Positions 1 to 8,504 of a stretch of DNA of 64,000 nt are shown in pieces. The DNA is taken from the NCBI GenBank assembly GCA_003243445.1, contig QFQQ01000029.1:9691-73690 (forward strand). Reading direction: 5' to 3'. Within the stretch, counting starts at the first letter, position 1; the number at the start of each line of letters is the position of its first letter. A program made the translations under genes and the position numbers. Under the pieces are notes generated by a model, which made no database searches, was not told the DNA's origin, and worked only from the letters and a program-made list of their open reading frames with translations. This DNA is from Citrobacter freundii (lineage in GTDB: Bacteria > Bacteroidota > Bacteroidia > Chitinophagales > Chitinophagaceae).

Positions 1-756
1 AAGGGGCGTGATTTCTCCCGCTCTTTTGTAACGGATTCTTTTTCCGTTATCCTGAATGAAGAGGCGGTTAAGCTAATGGCATTAAAAGACCCGCTCAATG
101 AAGCGATCACACTTGGTGAAAAGCAATACCGGATCATTGGTGTGGTTGGTGATATTATTAAAGGCGATCCATTCCGGCCGGTTCCGCCAAGCGTCTTCCT
201 GATCGATTACAGGAGCGCCAACCAGCTGATACTTCGTATTGCAGATAATGCAGGCACAAGTGATGCATTGGCTGCGATTGAAAAAGTATTCAATCGCTAT
301 AGTCCTGCGGAGCCGTTTGATTTTAAGTTTGTGGATGATAAGTATGCAGTAAAATTTGCCACAGAAGTCCGTATTGGCAAACTGGCAGGATTTTTTGCCG
401 CATTTGCCATCCTGATCTCATTGCTTGGATTGTTTGGCCTCGCTTCTTTTATGGCGGCAAGGAGAACAAAAGAGGTCGGCATCCGCAAAGTACTTGGCGC
501 GAACATTGCGCAGGTCTGGTTTTTACTATCCCGTGAATTTGTGATCCTCTCCGCCATCGCATTTTTGATTGCTTCACCCATCGCATATTATTTTATGAAC
601 AAATGGCTGGCAAATTATCCTTACCGGATCAGCATCCCGTGGTGGATGTTTATTATCGTGGCAGCAGCTACGATCTTCTTCACTCTATTAACGGTAAGCA
701 TACAGGCGATACGCGCAGCATTAATGAATCCGGTAAGAAGCATCCGGATCGAATAA
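1..756 (+). CDS. ABC transporter permease, MacB/FtsX type (5' end outside window)
   Basis: The reading frame is open from base 1, so the gene starts before the window; the first ATG at 76 is internal. The frame begins in a MacB periplasmic core-like segment (FSVILNEEAV, then LKDPLNEAI and GVVGDI) and continues into a typical FtsX permease end. That end has three hydrophobic segments (about codons 123-150, 180-200 and 218-240) and the family motif RTKEVGIRKVLGA just after the first. Known family role: inner-membrane subunit of MacB-like ABC systems that move peptides, lipoproteins or antibiotics out of the periplasm. Bacteroidota carry many such two-domain permeases, often next to two-component genes, so no substrate can be named. 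It ends 31 bp before the convergent TPR gene. Confidence 0.9.
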   Translation, partial: KGRDFSRSFVTDSFSVILNEEAVKLMALKDPLNEAITLGEKQYRIIGVVGDIIKGDPFRPVPPSVFLIDYRSANQLILRIADNAGTSDALAAIEKVFNRYSPAEPFDFKFVDDKYAVKFATEVRIGKLAGFFAAFAILISLLGLFGLASFMAARRTKEVGIRKVLGANIAQVWFLLSREFVILSAIAFLIASPIAYYFMNKWLANYPYRISIPWWMFIIVAAATIFFTLLTVSIQAIRAALMNPVRSIRIE

Positions 757-787
757 TGAAACATTTTTAAAAGATAAGGACATGGAT

Positions 788-2176
788 CTACTGCCCTGAT
801 AATTTTTTAAAAGCAGCAATATTTTTCAGCGAATCAAAATCCTTCCCCTTTAATTCCATTTGAAAAAAGTCAAGGGGAAGGCTTTCGTTGAGATGCATGT
901 GTGCCTGCTGCAAAAACTGTATGGCCTGTTCTTTCTTATTATCAAGTGCATAGATCCGCCCAAGCTCCAGTAATGTGATTGGTTCATTGGGAAATCGCCT
1001 GTGATACTTTTCAAGTACAGCCAATGCTTCTTTGTTTCTTTTCAGATTCTTCAAAAACAAAAATTCACCATAAATGGAAAATGTCAGGTAAAGCGGGTTA
1101 TTCATAGGTGCCTTCTGAAGTTGATAGACCAACGGAAGACCATATTTTTCAGCGACGGAGTCGACATTTATTTTTGTATAACTATCCATAATGCCGAGAA
1201 GTGTTTCGTATTCGGTTGGATTTCTTTGGATCACTTCATTATTCAACTGCAACAATTTTTTCAGATATACATCGGCTGCCTGCTGATGACATTGGTATAA
1301 GGAAAAATAAGCGCTTTGTAATCGCGGTTCCCTGATATACATATCGGACGGCTCAATTTCGGCGAGAAAATGTTGATAGTAATAGGTTGCTGAATCCGGA
1401 TTCTGTTCTGCTTTATATATTTCCGCAAGCCAGTAATACGCATCCATCATTCTGTTGTCGCGGGGTTGAACATTGTTGTAAACATCAATGGCCTTTCTGA
1501 AATAGAACTTTGCACTATCGGGATTATGAAGATTTTCATTGTACAGGTTTCCGAGCTTCATATAAGCCTGTCCATATTGCGGATCAATAGCGATGATCCG
1601 GTGGAGATAGAACAGGGCGCTGTCATTTTGATTTTCCATTTGTTTGAACCGGATCGAGATCCAGATCATATTGCCTACATTATCCGGCTCCATTGCGATT
1701 GCTTTTTGTAACAGCGCAATTGCCTGGGCCGTATCCTTTTCATGCCATTTTACATCTGACATTACCGAGTAAGCATCGCCGGTCTGCGGATGAAAACTGA
1801 CCGCTTTTTCCGCATTTTGTTTTTGAAGCGCCAGTTTCTTTTCCCAGTCTTTGCCATCATAAGTCATAAACTGGTAAACGTGACCAAGAAATGCGTAAGC
1901 CGCCGAATAGTCCGGGTCTTCTTTTATTGCAAGCGTCAGATAATAGGCCGCACTATCTGCACCTGCCCTGGACCATTTCCAGATATGATCGTAATACGCT
2001 TTTTTGAAATAAGCATAAGCCCTTCCATTGGGCGAACCGACCCGGCTTGAGTCTTTATAATAGTTGTAGCCTTTCTGCGAAAATGCATTTGGAAGAAAGA
2101 AGATCAGCAATGAAAATAGCGCTGTAAGTTTATTCAGCCGTTGACAGAATGAAAAGGGGATAAGGTTTTTACGCAT
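788..2176 (-). CDS. Secreted tetratricopeptide-repeat protein
   Basis: 462 aa with an N-terminal signal peptide (hydrophobic core LTALFSLLIFFLPNAFSQ, cleavage near residue 34). The remainder is a chain of TPR-like helices: alternating A/Y/G positions with repeated 'D..SAxYYL.LAIxxDPDYSAAYAFLG'-type units spread over residues 40-440. There is no catalytic motif. TPR proteins of this kind serve as protein-binding scaffolds in the periplasm. It converges with the permease upstream, and the AraC regulator is transcribed in the same direction 82 bp before it. The function cannot be narrowed further from sequence. Confidence 0.8.
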   Translation of the reverse strand: MRKNLIPFSFCQRLNKLTALFSLLIFFLPNAFSQKGYNYYKDSSRVGSPNGRAYAYFKKAYYDHIWKWSRAGADSAAYYLTLAIKEDPDYSAAYAFLGHVYQFMTYDGKDWEKKLALQKQNAEKAVSFHPQTGDAYSVMSDVKWHEKDTAQAIALLQKAIAMEPDNVGNMIWISIRFKQMENQNDSALFYLHRIIAIDPQYGQAYMKLGNLYNENLHNPDSAKFYFRKAIDVYNNVQPRDNRMMDAYYWLAEIYKAEQNPDSATYYYQHFLAEIEPSDMYIREPRLQSAYFSLYQCHQQAADVYLKKLLQLNNEVIQRNPTEYETLLGIMDSYTKINVDSVAEKYGLPLVYQLQKAPMNNPLYLTFSIYGEFLFLKNLKRNKEALAVLEKYHRRFPNEPITLLELGRIYALDNKKEQAIQFLQQAHMHLNESLPLDFFQMELKGKDFDSLKNIAAFKKLSGQ

Positions 2177-2258
2177 ACTGACTCAGGTTGATAAAGCTAA
2201 TATAAGCAGACAGTCTGCCAGTGTGGTAGTAAAAAAGCGACATATTTGATTATGCAGC

Positions 2259-3092
2259 TTACTGATTCGGCACTACAATATCATTCTCATATCCGTAGCC
2301 CGAAAATCCTGTGACGCTTGACCTGCCGTAATACTGAAAATCTTTAGCAAGATGATTCAGATCGTAATAGCCGGCGTCCAGTGCAATGTCAAGCCAGCTT
2401 TTACCCGGGTTCTTGTGCCTGAGCAGATTGGAATATACAAACCTGTTCAGGCATTGAAATTTTTTGAGCGGGATCCCGACCTGTTCTTTGAATAATCTTT
2501 CCAGTTGCCGGGGGCTTTTACAAAATTTTGTTGATAATGTTTTCAGGTCAAATACAGTGGGATCGGAAAGGATTTCATGAGCGATCATTTCTGTTAGCCG
2601 GGTCTCCTGTTTTTTACGGATCGAATGAAGCCGGCGGAGGAGGAAGTCGTCTATTGCCAGGGCTTTTTGTGCATTCGTTTTACTTTCACTCAGTTGTTCG
2701 ATCAGCAGGTTTGTGTTGCTTCCAAATACAAGCGATCCGTCAGTAAGAAGATTACTGAACGTACTGCCGGCAATACCTGTGAAATAAAACAGCCCGGAGG
2801 GTTTAAAGGTGACTTGAATTCTCGTGCACCATGCCGGCATATGGCTGTCCAGAAAACTATGGTCAACCATGCCAAAGATGTTGAACCGTTTTACGGAAAA
2901 CTGCTGTTGCGTTGAGTTGGAGAAGAGCGTTGGAATATTATCGATAAAGAGCTGAAGGGTATGATCGCGGAAAGCGGGCATCTTCCAGCTGTAACTGCTG
3001 GTCCATCCGTCGATCTGGTGAACAAAGAATGCATAATCCCTGATCCAGGGGCTTAATTCCGGATGTGGCTGTATGATCTGAACAGACTGCAA
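2259..3092 (-). CDS. AraC-family transcriptional regulator
   Basis: 277 aa. The C-terminal third (about residues 165-265) is an AraC/XylS double helix-turn-helix: 'TLSTKFCKSPRQLERLFKEQVGIPLKKFQCLNRF' is the first HTH, and 'WLDIALDAGYYDLNHLAKDFQYYGRSS' matches the second HTH with its family 'GxxDxxHxxxxFxxxxG' signature. The N-terminal half resembles the cupin-like sensor domain common in Bacteroidota AraC proteins (DUF6597 type). The start codon used here is TTG; the next ATG lies about 37 codons inside and would remove part of the sensor domain, so the start is uncertain. It is divergent from the DUF1801 gene at 3242, with 149 bp of shared intergenic space where it might act. Confidence 0.88.
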   Translation of the reverse strand: MQSVQIIQPHPELSPWIRDYAFFVHQIDGWTSSYSWKMPAFRDHTLQLFIDNIPTLFSNSTQQQFSVKRFNIFGMVDHSFLDSHMPAWCTRIQVTFKPSGLFYFTGIAGSTFSNLLTDGSLVFGSNTNLLIEQLSESKTNAQKALAIDDFLLRRLHSIRKKQETRLTEMIAHEILSDPTVFDLKTLSTKFCKSPRQLERLFKEQVGIPLKKFQCLNRFVYSNLLRHKNPGKSWLDIALDAGYYDLNHLAKDFQYYGRSSVTGFSGYGYENDIVVPNQ

Positions 3093-3241
3093 TACTGAAG
3101 TTTTCGAAAGTTACCAAACAAAATGAAGTAAGCCAATCGCTCAAAAAGATGATCGCCGGCAAAAACTTCAGTGACGCTGACCCCGTGCGGGTGTCTGAAG
3201 AATAATCAGTAAATTCATTTTCGCCATTTAAGACAATTGTC

Positions 3242-3679
3242 ATGAGCAACGCCAGGAGTATGCACCCTGACTTTTTTCAATTACTGAACTTCAAAGACAA
3301 ACCATTGATCGATCTTTTCACTGATCTCCGGAACTATGTTTTTGAGATCTGTCCGGATTGCAATGAACTGGTCTATCACACCCATGCACTTACTGCTGTT
3401 TTTTCATTATCTGATAAACTGGCTGATGCGTTTTGTACAGTGCCTGTCTATTCCAATCATTTCAACCTTGCTTTCAATCGCGGTACATTACTGAAAGATC
3501 CGCATCGATTACTCACCGGTACGGGAAAACTGATGAGGCATATTGCTGTAGAGAACAAAAAGGATTACCGGAATCAACGCGTGAGAGAGCTAATAAGGGA
3601 GGCAGTATTGTTTTCAAAAAAAGATATGGACAAGCCCATAAGTAAAACGGGGATGACCATCTCTAAAATAAGCCGCTGA
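3242..3679 (+). CDS. DUF1801 (YdhG-like) family protein
   Basis: 145 aa soluble protein. It carries the DUF1801 pattern: an early helix with 'LRNYVFEICPDCNELVYH', then an NHFNLAF strand, 'GTLLKDPHRLLTGTGKLMRHI' and a C-terminal RVRELIREA helix. The fold resembles frataxin. The family's biochemical role is not settled, though members often occur near AraC regulators as here. The ATG at 3242 gives the usual family length. The C-terminal tail past residue 130 is Lys/Ser-rich and probably disordered. Confidence 0.75.
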   Translation: MSNARSMHPDFFQLLNFKDKPLIDLFTDLRNYVFEICPDCNELVYHTHALTAVFSLSDKLADAFCTVPVYSNHFNLAFNRGTLLKDPHRLLTGTGKLMRHIAVENKKDYRNQRVRELIREAVLFSKKDMDKPISKTGMTISKISR

Positions 3680-3997
3680 GCGGAATAATTTTCTTGTCGC
3701 TATGTTTCTTCAGTTCATGAATGCCGATGCGGAAAGTCATTCTTCTTCGGTCATTTATCTCCAATGTTAAATAATTGTTTCCTCTGTATTATTCCCTGCT
3801 TCATTGCCCATTTTTGCAGGATGAAAGAAAAACGTACGGATCCTGAAAAGCATATGGTTGCTGATCTGGTATTAACAGTTATTCGCGGCAACAGGCAGAT
3901 TGCTTTTCACCCGGAAATTTGTTTCCGTGTTTACCAGGGGAAAGGAATGATGAAGAACAGATAAGATCATTTTACTGTTAAAAAAATAAATTACCAG

Positions 3998-5086
3998 ATG
4001 AATTTGCAGGCATTTAAATTAACAATAGGCGTTTTAATTGTTTCAACGATCATTTCATGTAATGATGCTGCTGAGAAAATGGCGGTTGTTCAGTCAACAG
4101 AACCTTTGGTTGTTAAACCTCTTTATGTAACAGACACCGTACCCAATGATTCAGACGATCCTGCTGTGTGGATCAATTATGCAGATCCTGCAGCCAGCCT
4201 GATCATCGGGACAGATAAGGATTCCAGCGGTGGTTTGTATGTTTTTGATCTGAAGGGAAAGCTTGATCAGGCAAGATCCGTGCGCGGACTGCGGCGGCCG
4301 AACAACGTGGATATTGAGTATGGGTTGATATTAAACGGAAAGCCGGTTGATATCGCCGTTACTTCCGAGCGCTTCACGCATAAGCTTCGCATCTTTTCTT
4401 TACCGGATATGAAGCCGGTTGACAATGGAGGCATCCCTGTGTTCGAAGGAGAGACGCAGCCGGAATACCGGGATCTGATGGGCATTTCTTTATATAAGGA
4501 TCTGTCCGGCAATATTTATGCGATCGCGGGACGTAAGACCGGTCCTTCGGAAAACTACCTTTGGCAGTATTTGCTGAAGGATGACGGTACTGGTCATGTA
4601 AAAGCAGAGCTGGTCCGCAAATTTGGAAAATACAGTGGTAAGAAAGAGATCGAAGCGATTGCAGTGGATGATAAGCTTGGATATATCTATTATTCTGACG
4701 AACGTGTTGGCGTCAGGAAGTATTATGCAGATCCCGGAAAAGGAAATGAGGAGCTGGCATTGTTTGCAGATACCGGATTCGCCGGTGACCACGAAGGTAT
4801 TTCGATCTATAGAACATCTGACAGCACAGGGTTCATTCTTGTATCAGATCAGCAGGCTGACCAGTTCAGGATCTATCCAAGAGAAGGTCGTGCAGGCGCG
4901 CCGCATGATCATCCGTTGCTGCGAACAGTGAAAGTATCAGCCCATGAAAGTGATGGCAGCGAGTCTGTGTCCGTGCCGCTCGGTCCGGATTTTCCGCGCG
5001 GCATTTTCGTAGCAATGAGCGATAATAAAACATTCCAGCTTTACAGACCGGAAGCGATCCTCGGAGATTCACTGCTGAAGAAGTAA
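3998..5086 (+). CDS. 3-phytase, beta-propeller type, lipoprotein
   Basis: 362 aa. The N-terminus is a lipoprotein signal ending in the lipobox IISC, with Cys21 lipidated, which suggests an outer-membrane or surface location. The body matches beta-propeller phytase: 'DSDDPAVWINYADPAASLIIGTDK', 'GGLYVFDLKGK', 'RRPNNVDIEYG', 'SENYLWQYLL', 'KEIEAIAVDD', 'YSDERVGVRKYYADP' and 'DHEGISIY' are the usual Asp/Glu-rich Ca2+-binding blades. Known reaction: Ca2+-dependent release of phosphate from phytate. A clear hairpin terminator follows at 5114. A 66-codon ORF just upstream has no coding character, so the gene is probably monocistronic. Confidence 0.92.
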   Translation: MNLQAFKLTIGVLIVSTIISCNDAAEKMAVVQSTEPLVVKPLYVTDTVPNDSDDPAVWINYADPAASLIIGTDKDSSGGLYVFDLKGKLDQARSVRGLRRPNNVDIEYGLILNGKPVDIAVTSERFTHKLRIFSLPDMKPVDNGGIPVFEGETQPEYRDLMGISLYKDLSGNIYAIAGRKTGPSENYLWQYLLKDDGTGHVKAELVRKFGKYSGKKEIEAIAVDDKLGYIYYSDERVGVRKYYADPGKGNEELALFADTGFAGDHEGISIYRTSDSTGFILVSDQQADQFRIYPREGRAGAPHDHPLLRTVKVSAHESDGSESVSVPLGPDFPRGIFVAMSDNKTFQLYRPEAILGDSLLKK

Positions 5087-5113
5087 TATGAAGCCCAAAA
5101 TAGACGAATGATG

Positions 5114-5148
5114 AGGGTTGTCCATGACAAACGGGCAACCCTTTTTTT
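5114..5148 (+). terminator. Intrinsic terminator after phytase gene
   Basis: Arms 5114-5123 and 5133-5142 pair (AGGGTTGTCC with GGGCAACCCT, one G-U), with a 9-nt loop and a T run at 5142-5148. It lies 28 bp after the phytase stop. Confidence 0.8.
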
Positions 5149-5211
5149 ATAACGATTGCTGCTGAAGATAGTATGTGCTGTATCTTCGGATGAGTTAATA
5201 AATTTCCGTTT

Positions 5212-5574
5212 ATGCAAACAAAAGCCAGGTCAATCCGCCCGTTCATTGGTGCAAAGGATTTTGATATATCCAGAAGTTTTTACCGTGATCTTGGTTTTGA
5301 AGAACGGGTGATCGATCCGTCTATGTCATTATTTATTTCGCAGGGGATGGGTTTTTATCTGCAAAAAGCTTTTGTGCAGGATTGGGTTGATAATACGATG
5401 TTGTTTTGGGAAGTGGAGGACGTAGATCAGTTCTGGCAGGAGTTACTTGCGCTTGATCTGCCTTCGAAATATCCCGGGGTACGATATACACCTGTCAGAT
5501 CGCTTTACTGGGGGAAAGAGTGTTTTGTGCATGATCCTTCAGGCATTCTGTGGCACTTCGGCCAGTTCAGCTAA
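5212..5574 (+). CDS. VOC-superfamily (glyoxalase/bleomycin-resistance) protein
   Basis: 120 aa, the size of a single-domain VOC protein. The visible pattern is 'RPFIGAKDFDISRSFYRDLGFEE' (beta-alpha start), 'MGFYLQKAF' and the closing 'GKECFVHDPSGILWHFGQ', where the DPSG/LWHF end is typical of the family. Family members bind a metal or a small ligand in a cupped beta sheet; the substrate is not predictable. The His/Glu metal ligands of glyoxalase I are not all evident, so a ligand-binding or resistance role is as likely as an enzyme. Confidence 0.82.
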   Translation: MQTKARSIRPFIGAKDFDISRSFYRDLGFEERVIDPSMSLFISQGMGFYLQKAFVQDWVDNTMLFWEVEDVDQFWQELLALDLPSKYPGVRYTPVRSLYWGKECFVHDPSGILWHFGQFS

Positions 5575-5871
5575 AGCAAGCTATATTCAATTGAGTGCAA
5601 AAACCTGTTCATTGCGGTGTCATGGTTATAGAAATAAAAGAATGTATTAGTAGTCTTTTTGAGTGATACGTGGTTTCTTATTCAAAAAATAAAAAGCTTA
5701 ATATAAAAAGTTATCACTCCTGATAATATATTAGTAGTTGATCAGCCGATGCTTTTGAGTAGACGGATTTTTTTATTAGAAGAATGGCTGTTGGCGGGGA
5801 ATTAATATTGGCCGGCATCGTTGGCAATGTAACCGTTTCGCCGTATTTTCCCATAAACCACTACCACCACC

Positions 5872-6027
5872 ATGAAACGAATCCTTGCTTCACTAAAGGC
5901 CTTTTTCCCGGCCACAGGCCATTCGGTGCAGGATCATGATCAACCTGCATCTTTGCTTAGCGATCTGTTATTATCAGAGACAAGTTCATCCCATGCTTAT
6001 CAGGGGCTGATCAATCGTAAACATTAA
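5872..6027 (+). CDS. Small unknown protein (51 aa)
   Basis: ATG-started 51-codon frame that begins MKRILASLKAFFPATG and ends in a charged tail. It lies only 9 bp before the next gene, reads in the same direction, and follows an A/C-rich leader. The codons look like those of the neighbours. I recognise no family; the N-terminus is an amphipathic helix rather than a clear signal peptide. It probably forms a two-gene unit with the 137-aa gene that follows. Confidence 0.5.
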   Translation: MKRILASLKAFFPATGHSVQDHDQPASLLSDLLLSETSSSHAYQGLINRKH

Positions 6028-6036
6028 ACGCTCAAT

Positions 6037-6450
6037 ATGTCTTACGATTATTTTTTGCAGGCGCATATTGAAGGCGATGACCAGGTTGTGATGACCAGTG
6101 AAGTGTTACGTATTTTTCAACCTTATGCAATTGAAATTGCGGACAATTATGTGGATCTGGATTTTGGTGACGCGGGATCGTGTACCATTTTTATGGAAGT
6201 CTCCAGTCCTTTCATTTCCGGTATCAATATCAATTGTCCCTGTTCAGCAAAGGAGCTGGTTGATTGTTTATACGATATAATGGTACTGGGCAATTTTGTC
6301 TTTTTTGAACCGGATGGAAAGAATGTGATCGTGCTGAATGAAGAGACAATTGCACATTTACCGCACGGCATGACAGATTCATTGGGTGAAGCAGTGGTTG
6401 CGGAAAGCAGGGATGCGTTCCGGCAGCTTTACCAGGTGAATTTTAGCTGA
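6037..6450 (+). CDS. Unknown acidic protein (137 aa)
   Basis: 137 aa, soluble and strongly acidic, with predicted alternating strands and helices: MSYDYFLQAHIEGDDQ, 'YVDLDFGDAGSC', 'FFEPDGKNVIVLNEET'. Size, acidity and compact alpha/beta composition are like polymorphic-toxin immunity proteins, but no toxin gene is nearby, so this is only a comparison. A 51-aa gene precedes it by 9 bp. No family recognised. Confidence 0.65.
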   Translation: MSYDYFLQAHIEGDDQVVMTSEVLRIFQPYAIEIADNYVDLDFGDAGSCTIFMEVSSPFISGININCPCSAKELVDCLYDIMVLGNFVFFEPDGKNVIVLNEETIAHLPHGMTDSLGEAVVAESRDAFRQLYQVNFS

Positions 6451-6614
6451 TCAGCAGTTGAGTCTTATAGTTCGATCTCTATAATAAAAAGATCTCCTTC
6501 GGCGATCGTTTTTCCCGCTGATTCTCTTCGTTATTTTCCCGCAAGATTTTGTGTTTTACCCTTGGTATCGGCGGGGCTGAGGAGATACCTTTATACCAGA
6601 GAAGCTTTTTTAGT

Positions 6615-6675
6615 CGCCGTCCTCTTGGAGGGCCAGGGCGTCGGGCAGGTCCTTCAAGAGGGCGGTGCTTTTTTT
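6615..6675 (+). terminator. Terminator-like hairpin / dispersed-repeat-like element
   Basis: Arms 6615-6627 (CGCCGTCCTCTTG) and 6655-6667 (CAAGAGGGCGGTG) pair over 13 bp with two G-U wobbles, followed by seven T from 6669. The inner sequence (GGAGGGCCAGGGCG) resembles 'GGAGGGCCGGGG'-type intergenic repeats I know from Bacteroidota genomes. It may end the transcript of 6037-6450, but it lies 165 bp past that stop. Confidence 0.5.
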
Positions 6676-6859
6676 ATTATTGGCTGAAAGGCCAGAATCC
6701 TGGTAAAATGAATAATATGGAAACAAAAAATATTAATACAAGATGGAGATGGGGAGAGAAGCTGAAAAGGATATTCATCTTCAGTACATTCCTTTGTAAA
6801 TATAGATTGCACGAGATGTATCCGTTTCGGAGGACGATCTTGGGCGATCAGCTATTTGA

Positions 6860-6985
6860 GATTGGAACGAGGAGAAAATATCTCAGCGCGATCATAAGAT
6901 CAGGTGGCTGGATGAAATCATTCGCGAAACACCGGGTTCGATCATTGAGCCTGAGCATCGCCGGTTTCAAATTCGGCTGAACTGA
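6860..6985 (+). pseudogene. Possible decayed gene fragment (C-terminal piece)
   Basis: In frame 2 the bases 6860-6985 give 41 charged, protein-like codons (DWNEEKISQRDHKIRWLDE..., ending RRFQIRLN and TGA). The same frame upstream, to about 6734, keeps a protein-like composition (MEMGREAEKDIHLQY, VSVSEDDLGRSAI) but is broken by TAA, TAG and TGA. The overlapping frame that is open longer (6549-6980) is rich in R/G/S/P and does not look coding. Family unknown. Confidence 0.25.
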
Positions 6986-7504
6986 TTTCAAAACTGTTTA
7001 CTCTATTTTGAAACGGTATTTCGCTTTACTGAACAATTAAGAAGATCATAGAGGACACAAATTTCCCATCCCCCAGGCCCGGGGCAAGGCAGGAGTGTGG
7101 CTGGTTAGGATGATAGCGCAGCAGTGCTGCGACCGGCAGCAGTGACCGGCCAGGCGCGTTTGAGCATATGCGTAAACCAGTAAATAGATGTCTTGAAAGA
7201 TCCAATGCTTCTGATTTCCATGGCTGCCCGGGTTTATGTGTAGAGCCTTCATCTTTCAGGAAGTAAACCGGTCTGTTCCCTGTATTTTCTATTAATACCT
7301 TTATTTTAATCGCCACTTATATCGTATCATTTCAGAAACAACATGCACGGGTTAGTCGGTTCAGCAAAAAACGATTATTCCTGGTGATGGTATTGTTTCT
7401 TTGAATAAACCATTGTTTCAACCAAACCACATTGCTTTCTAACCCCGGATCACAGATATTTGTATTCCAGTTCCTGGGTTTCATTTATTTCATAAATAAT
7501 ACAA

Positions 7505-8053
7505 ATGTCTTACTGCAGTGCAATCCTCCGGATGACCGAGGAGAAAAAAGCGATTCACAAACCTTATCATGACGAACACTATGGATTTCCCATCCATGAT
7601 GATAACGAACTCTTTGGCCGGCTGATCATGGAGATCAACCAGGCGGGGTTAAGCTGGGAGACAATTCTGAAAAAAGAAGCAGGGTTTCGCAAAGCCTATC
7701 ACAATTTCAATATCAAGAAAGTCGCCGCTTATAAAGAAAAGGACATCGAGCGGCTGATGAACGACCCCGGCATCATCAGGAACCGGTTAAAGATCAACGC
7801 GGCGGTCGAAAACGCGAAAACCATACTTGCCCTGCAAAAAGAATATGGCTCGTTCGAGAAATGGATCGAGCTCAATCATCCCAAAACAAAAGAAGAATGG
7901 GTGAAGCTGTTTAAAAAGACATTCCGCTTTACCGGTGGCGAGATCGTGAATGAGTTTCTCATGAGCGCCGGTTACCTGAAGGGTGCTCACGCTGACGACT
8001 GCCCGGTACATAAAAAAGTGCTCAAGGCAAAGCCGCTTTGGAACCGCAAGTGA
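7505..8053 (+). CDS. tag: DNA-3-methyladenine glycosylase I
   Basis: 182 aa, the normal Tag length. Tag removes 3-methyladenine from alkylated DNA as the first step of base-excision repair. All hallmark residues are visible by comparison with E. coli Tag: the zinc-snap ligands Cys4, His22, His162 and Cys166 (spacing HxxxC kept), Glu43 and Trp51 in the base pocket (MEINQAGLSW), and the HhH-like 'GIIRNRLKINAAVENAK'. The start at 7505 places Cys4 correctly. It stands alone; a weak hairpin with five T follows at 8246. Confidence 0.93.
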   Translation: MSYCSAILRMTEEKKAIHKPYHDEHYGFPIHDDNELFGRLIMEINQAGLSWETILKKEAGFRKAYHNFNIKKVAAYKEKDIERLMNDPGIIRNRLKINAAVENAKTILALQKEYGSFEKWIELNHPKTKEEWVKLFKKTFRFTGGEIVNEFLMSAGYLKGAHADDCPVHKKVLKAKPLWNRK

Positions 8054-8245
8054 TATATTATATATGGTGTCCGTTTGGTGAATGAGAGCAATACTGCTTA
8101 CACCTCCCAATTCTATCCATGATTATTAACCCGGTCAGGGAAAACGTTTTCGTAAACACATCCCTGATCCGGTCTTTCCCATCTACTTTTCATCCCTCAT
8201 CAGGCCACGCCATGCCTGTCAGCCACAGAAAGCGCCGGCAACGTT

Positions 8246-8264
8246 CCCGGAGTACCGGGTTTTT
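8246..8264 (+). terminator. Weak intrinsic terminator
   Basis: CCCGG-AGTA-CCGGG followed by TTTTT. The stem is only 5 bp, so termination is uncertain. It is the only such structure between tag and the susC leader. Confidence 0.35.
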
Positions 8265-8267
8265 CGT

Positions 8268-8410
8268 ATGCAGTAGTGGCAAAAAAGCGCAGAACGACCG
8301 TTTTGGAGCTTTTTAAAAAAGCCCGGTATAAAAATTTAATAGCTAGAGAGTTACGAGTTACATTTTTGGCGACTTTTTACTTTTTTTCAAATGCAGTAGT
8401 GATGCAGTAG
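8268..8410 (+). promoter_or_regulatory. Three ATGCAGTAG direct repeats upstream of susC
   Basis: ATGCAGTAG occurs at 8268-8276, 8391-8399 and 8402-8410. The last two are 11 bp apart, one helical turn, and end 94 bp before the susC ATG. This arrangement is what a dimeric LuxR-type activator site would look like; the locus' own LuxR-type regulator (13423-16446) is the obvious candidate. The rest of the 8054-8504 gap shows AT-rich DNA and no gene. Confidence 0.45.
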
Positions 8411-8504
8411 GGAGATTTTTGAAAAAAGTGCGTGGTAAACCTAGATTCACTTACGTCAACCGCCTACTTTTTTTATTAACCCAAAACGATTAAAACTGCT
8501 TGTC

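Larger units (their letters stand above)
6451..7504. other. Gene-poor stretch with decayed sequence
   Basis: About 1 kb without a convincing intact gene. It holds a terminator-like hairpin (6615-6675), a possible decayed reading frame ending at 6985, and a GC-rich stretch around 7075-7175 with several small palindromes (for example CGCAGCAGTGCTGCG near 7120). A 96-codon minus frame (7026-7316) starts protein-like but turns into low-quality sequence and is not called. Confidence 0.6.

Noticed and set aside
3764..3964. 66-codon ORF before the phytase gene
   Set aside because: Cys/Phe/His-rich start, no family, ends 33 bp before the phytase ATG; more likely leader sequence.
6549..6980. 143-codon plus-strand ORF
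   Set aside because: Reads through a terminator-like hairpin and is rich in R, G, S and P at its start; a neighbouring frame looks more like protein.
7026..7316. 96-codon minus-strand ORF
   Set aside because: The first 25 residues look plausible, but the rest is low-complexity translation of a GC-rich palindromic stretch. No family.
8119..8316. 65-codon ORF between tag and susC
   Set aside because: Runs through a hairpin and one of the ATGCAGTAG repeats; Arg/Ser-rich without protein-like pattern.
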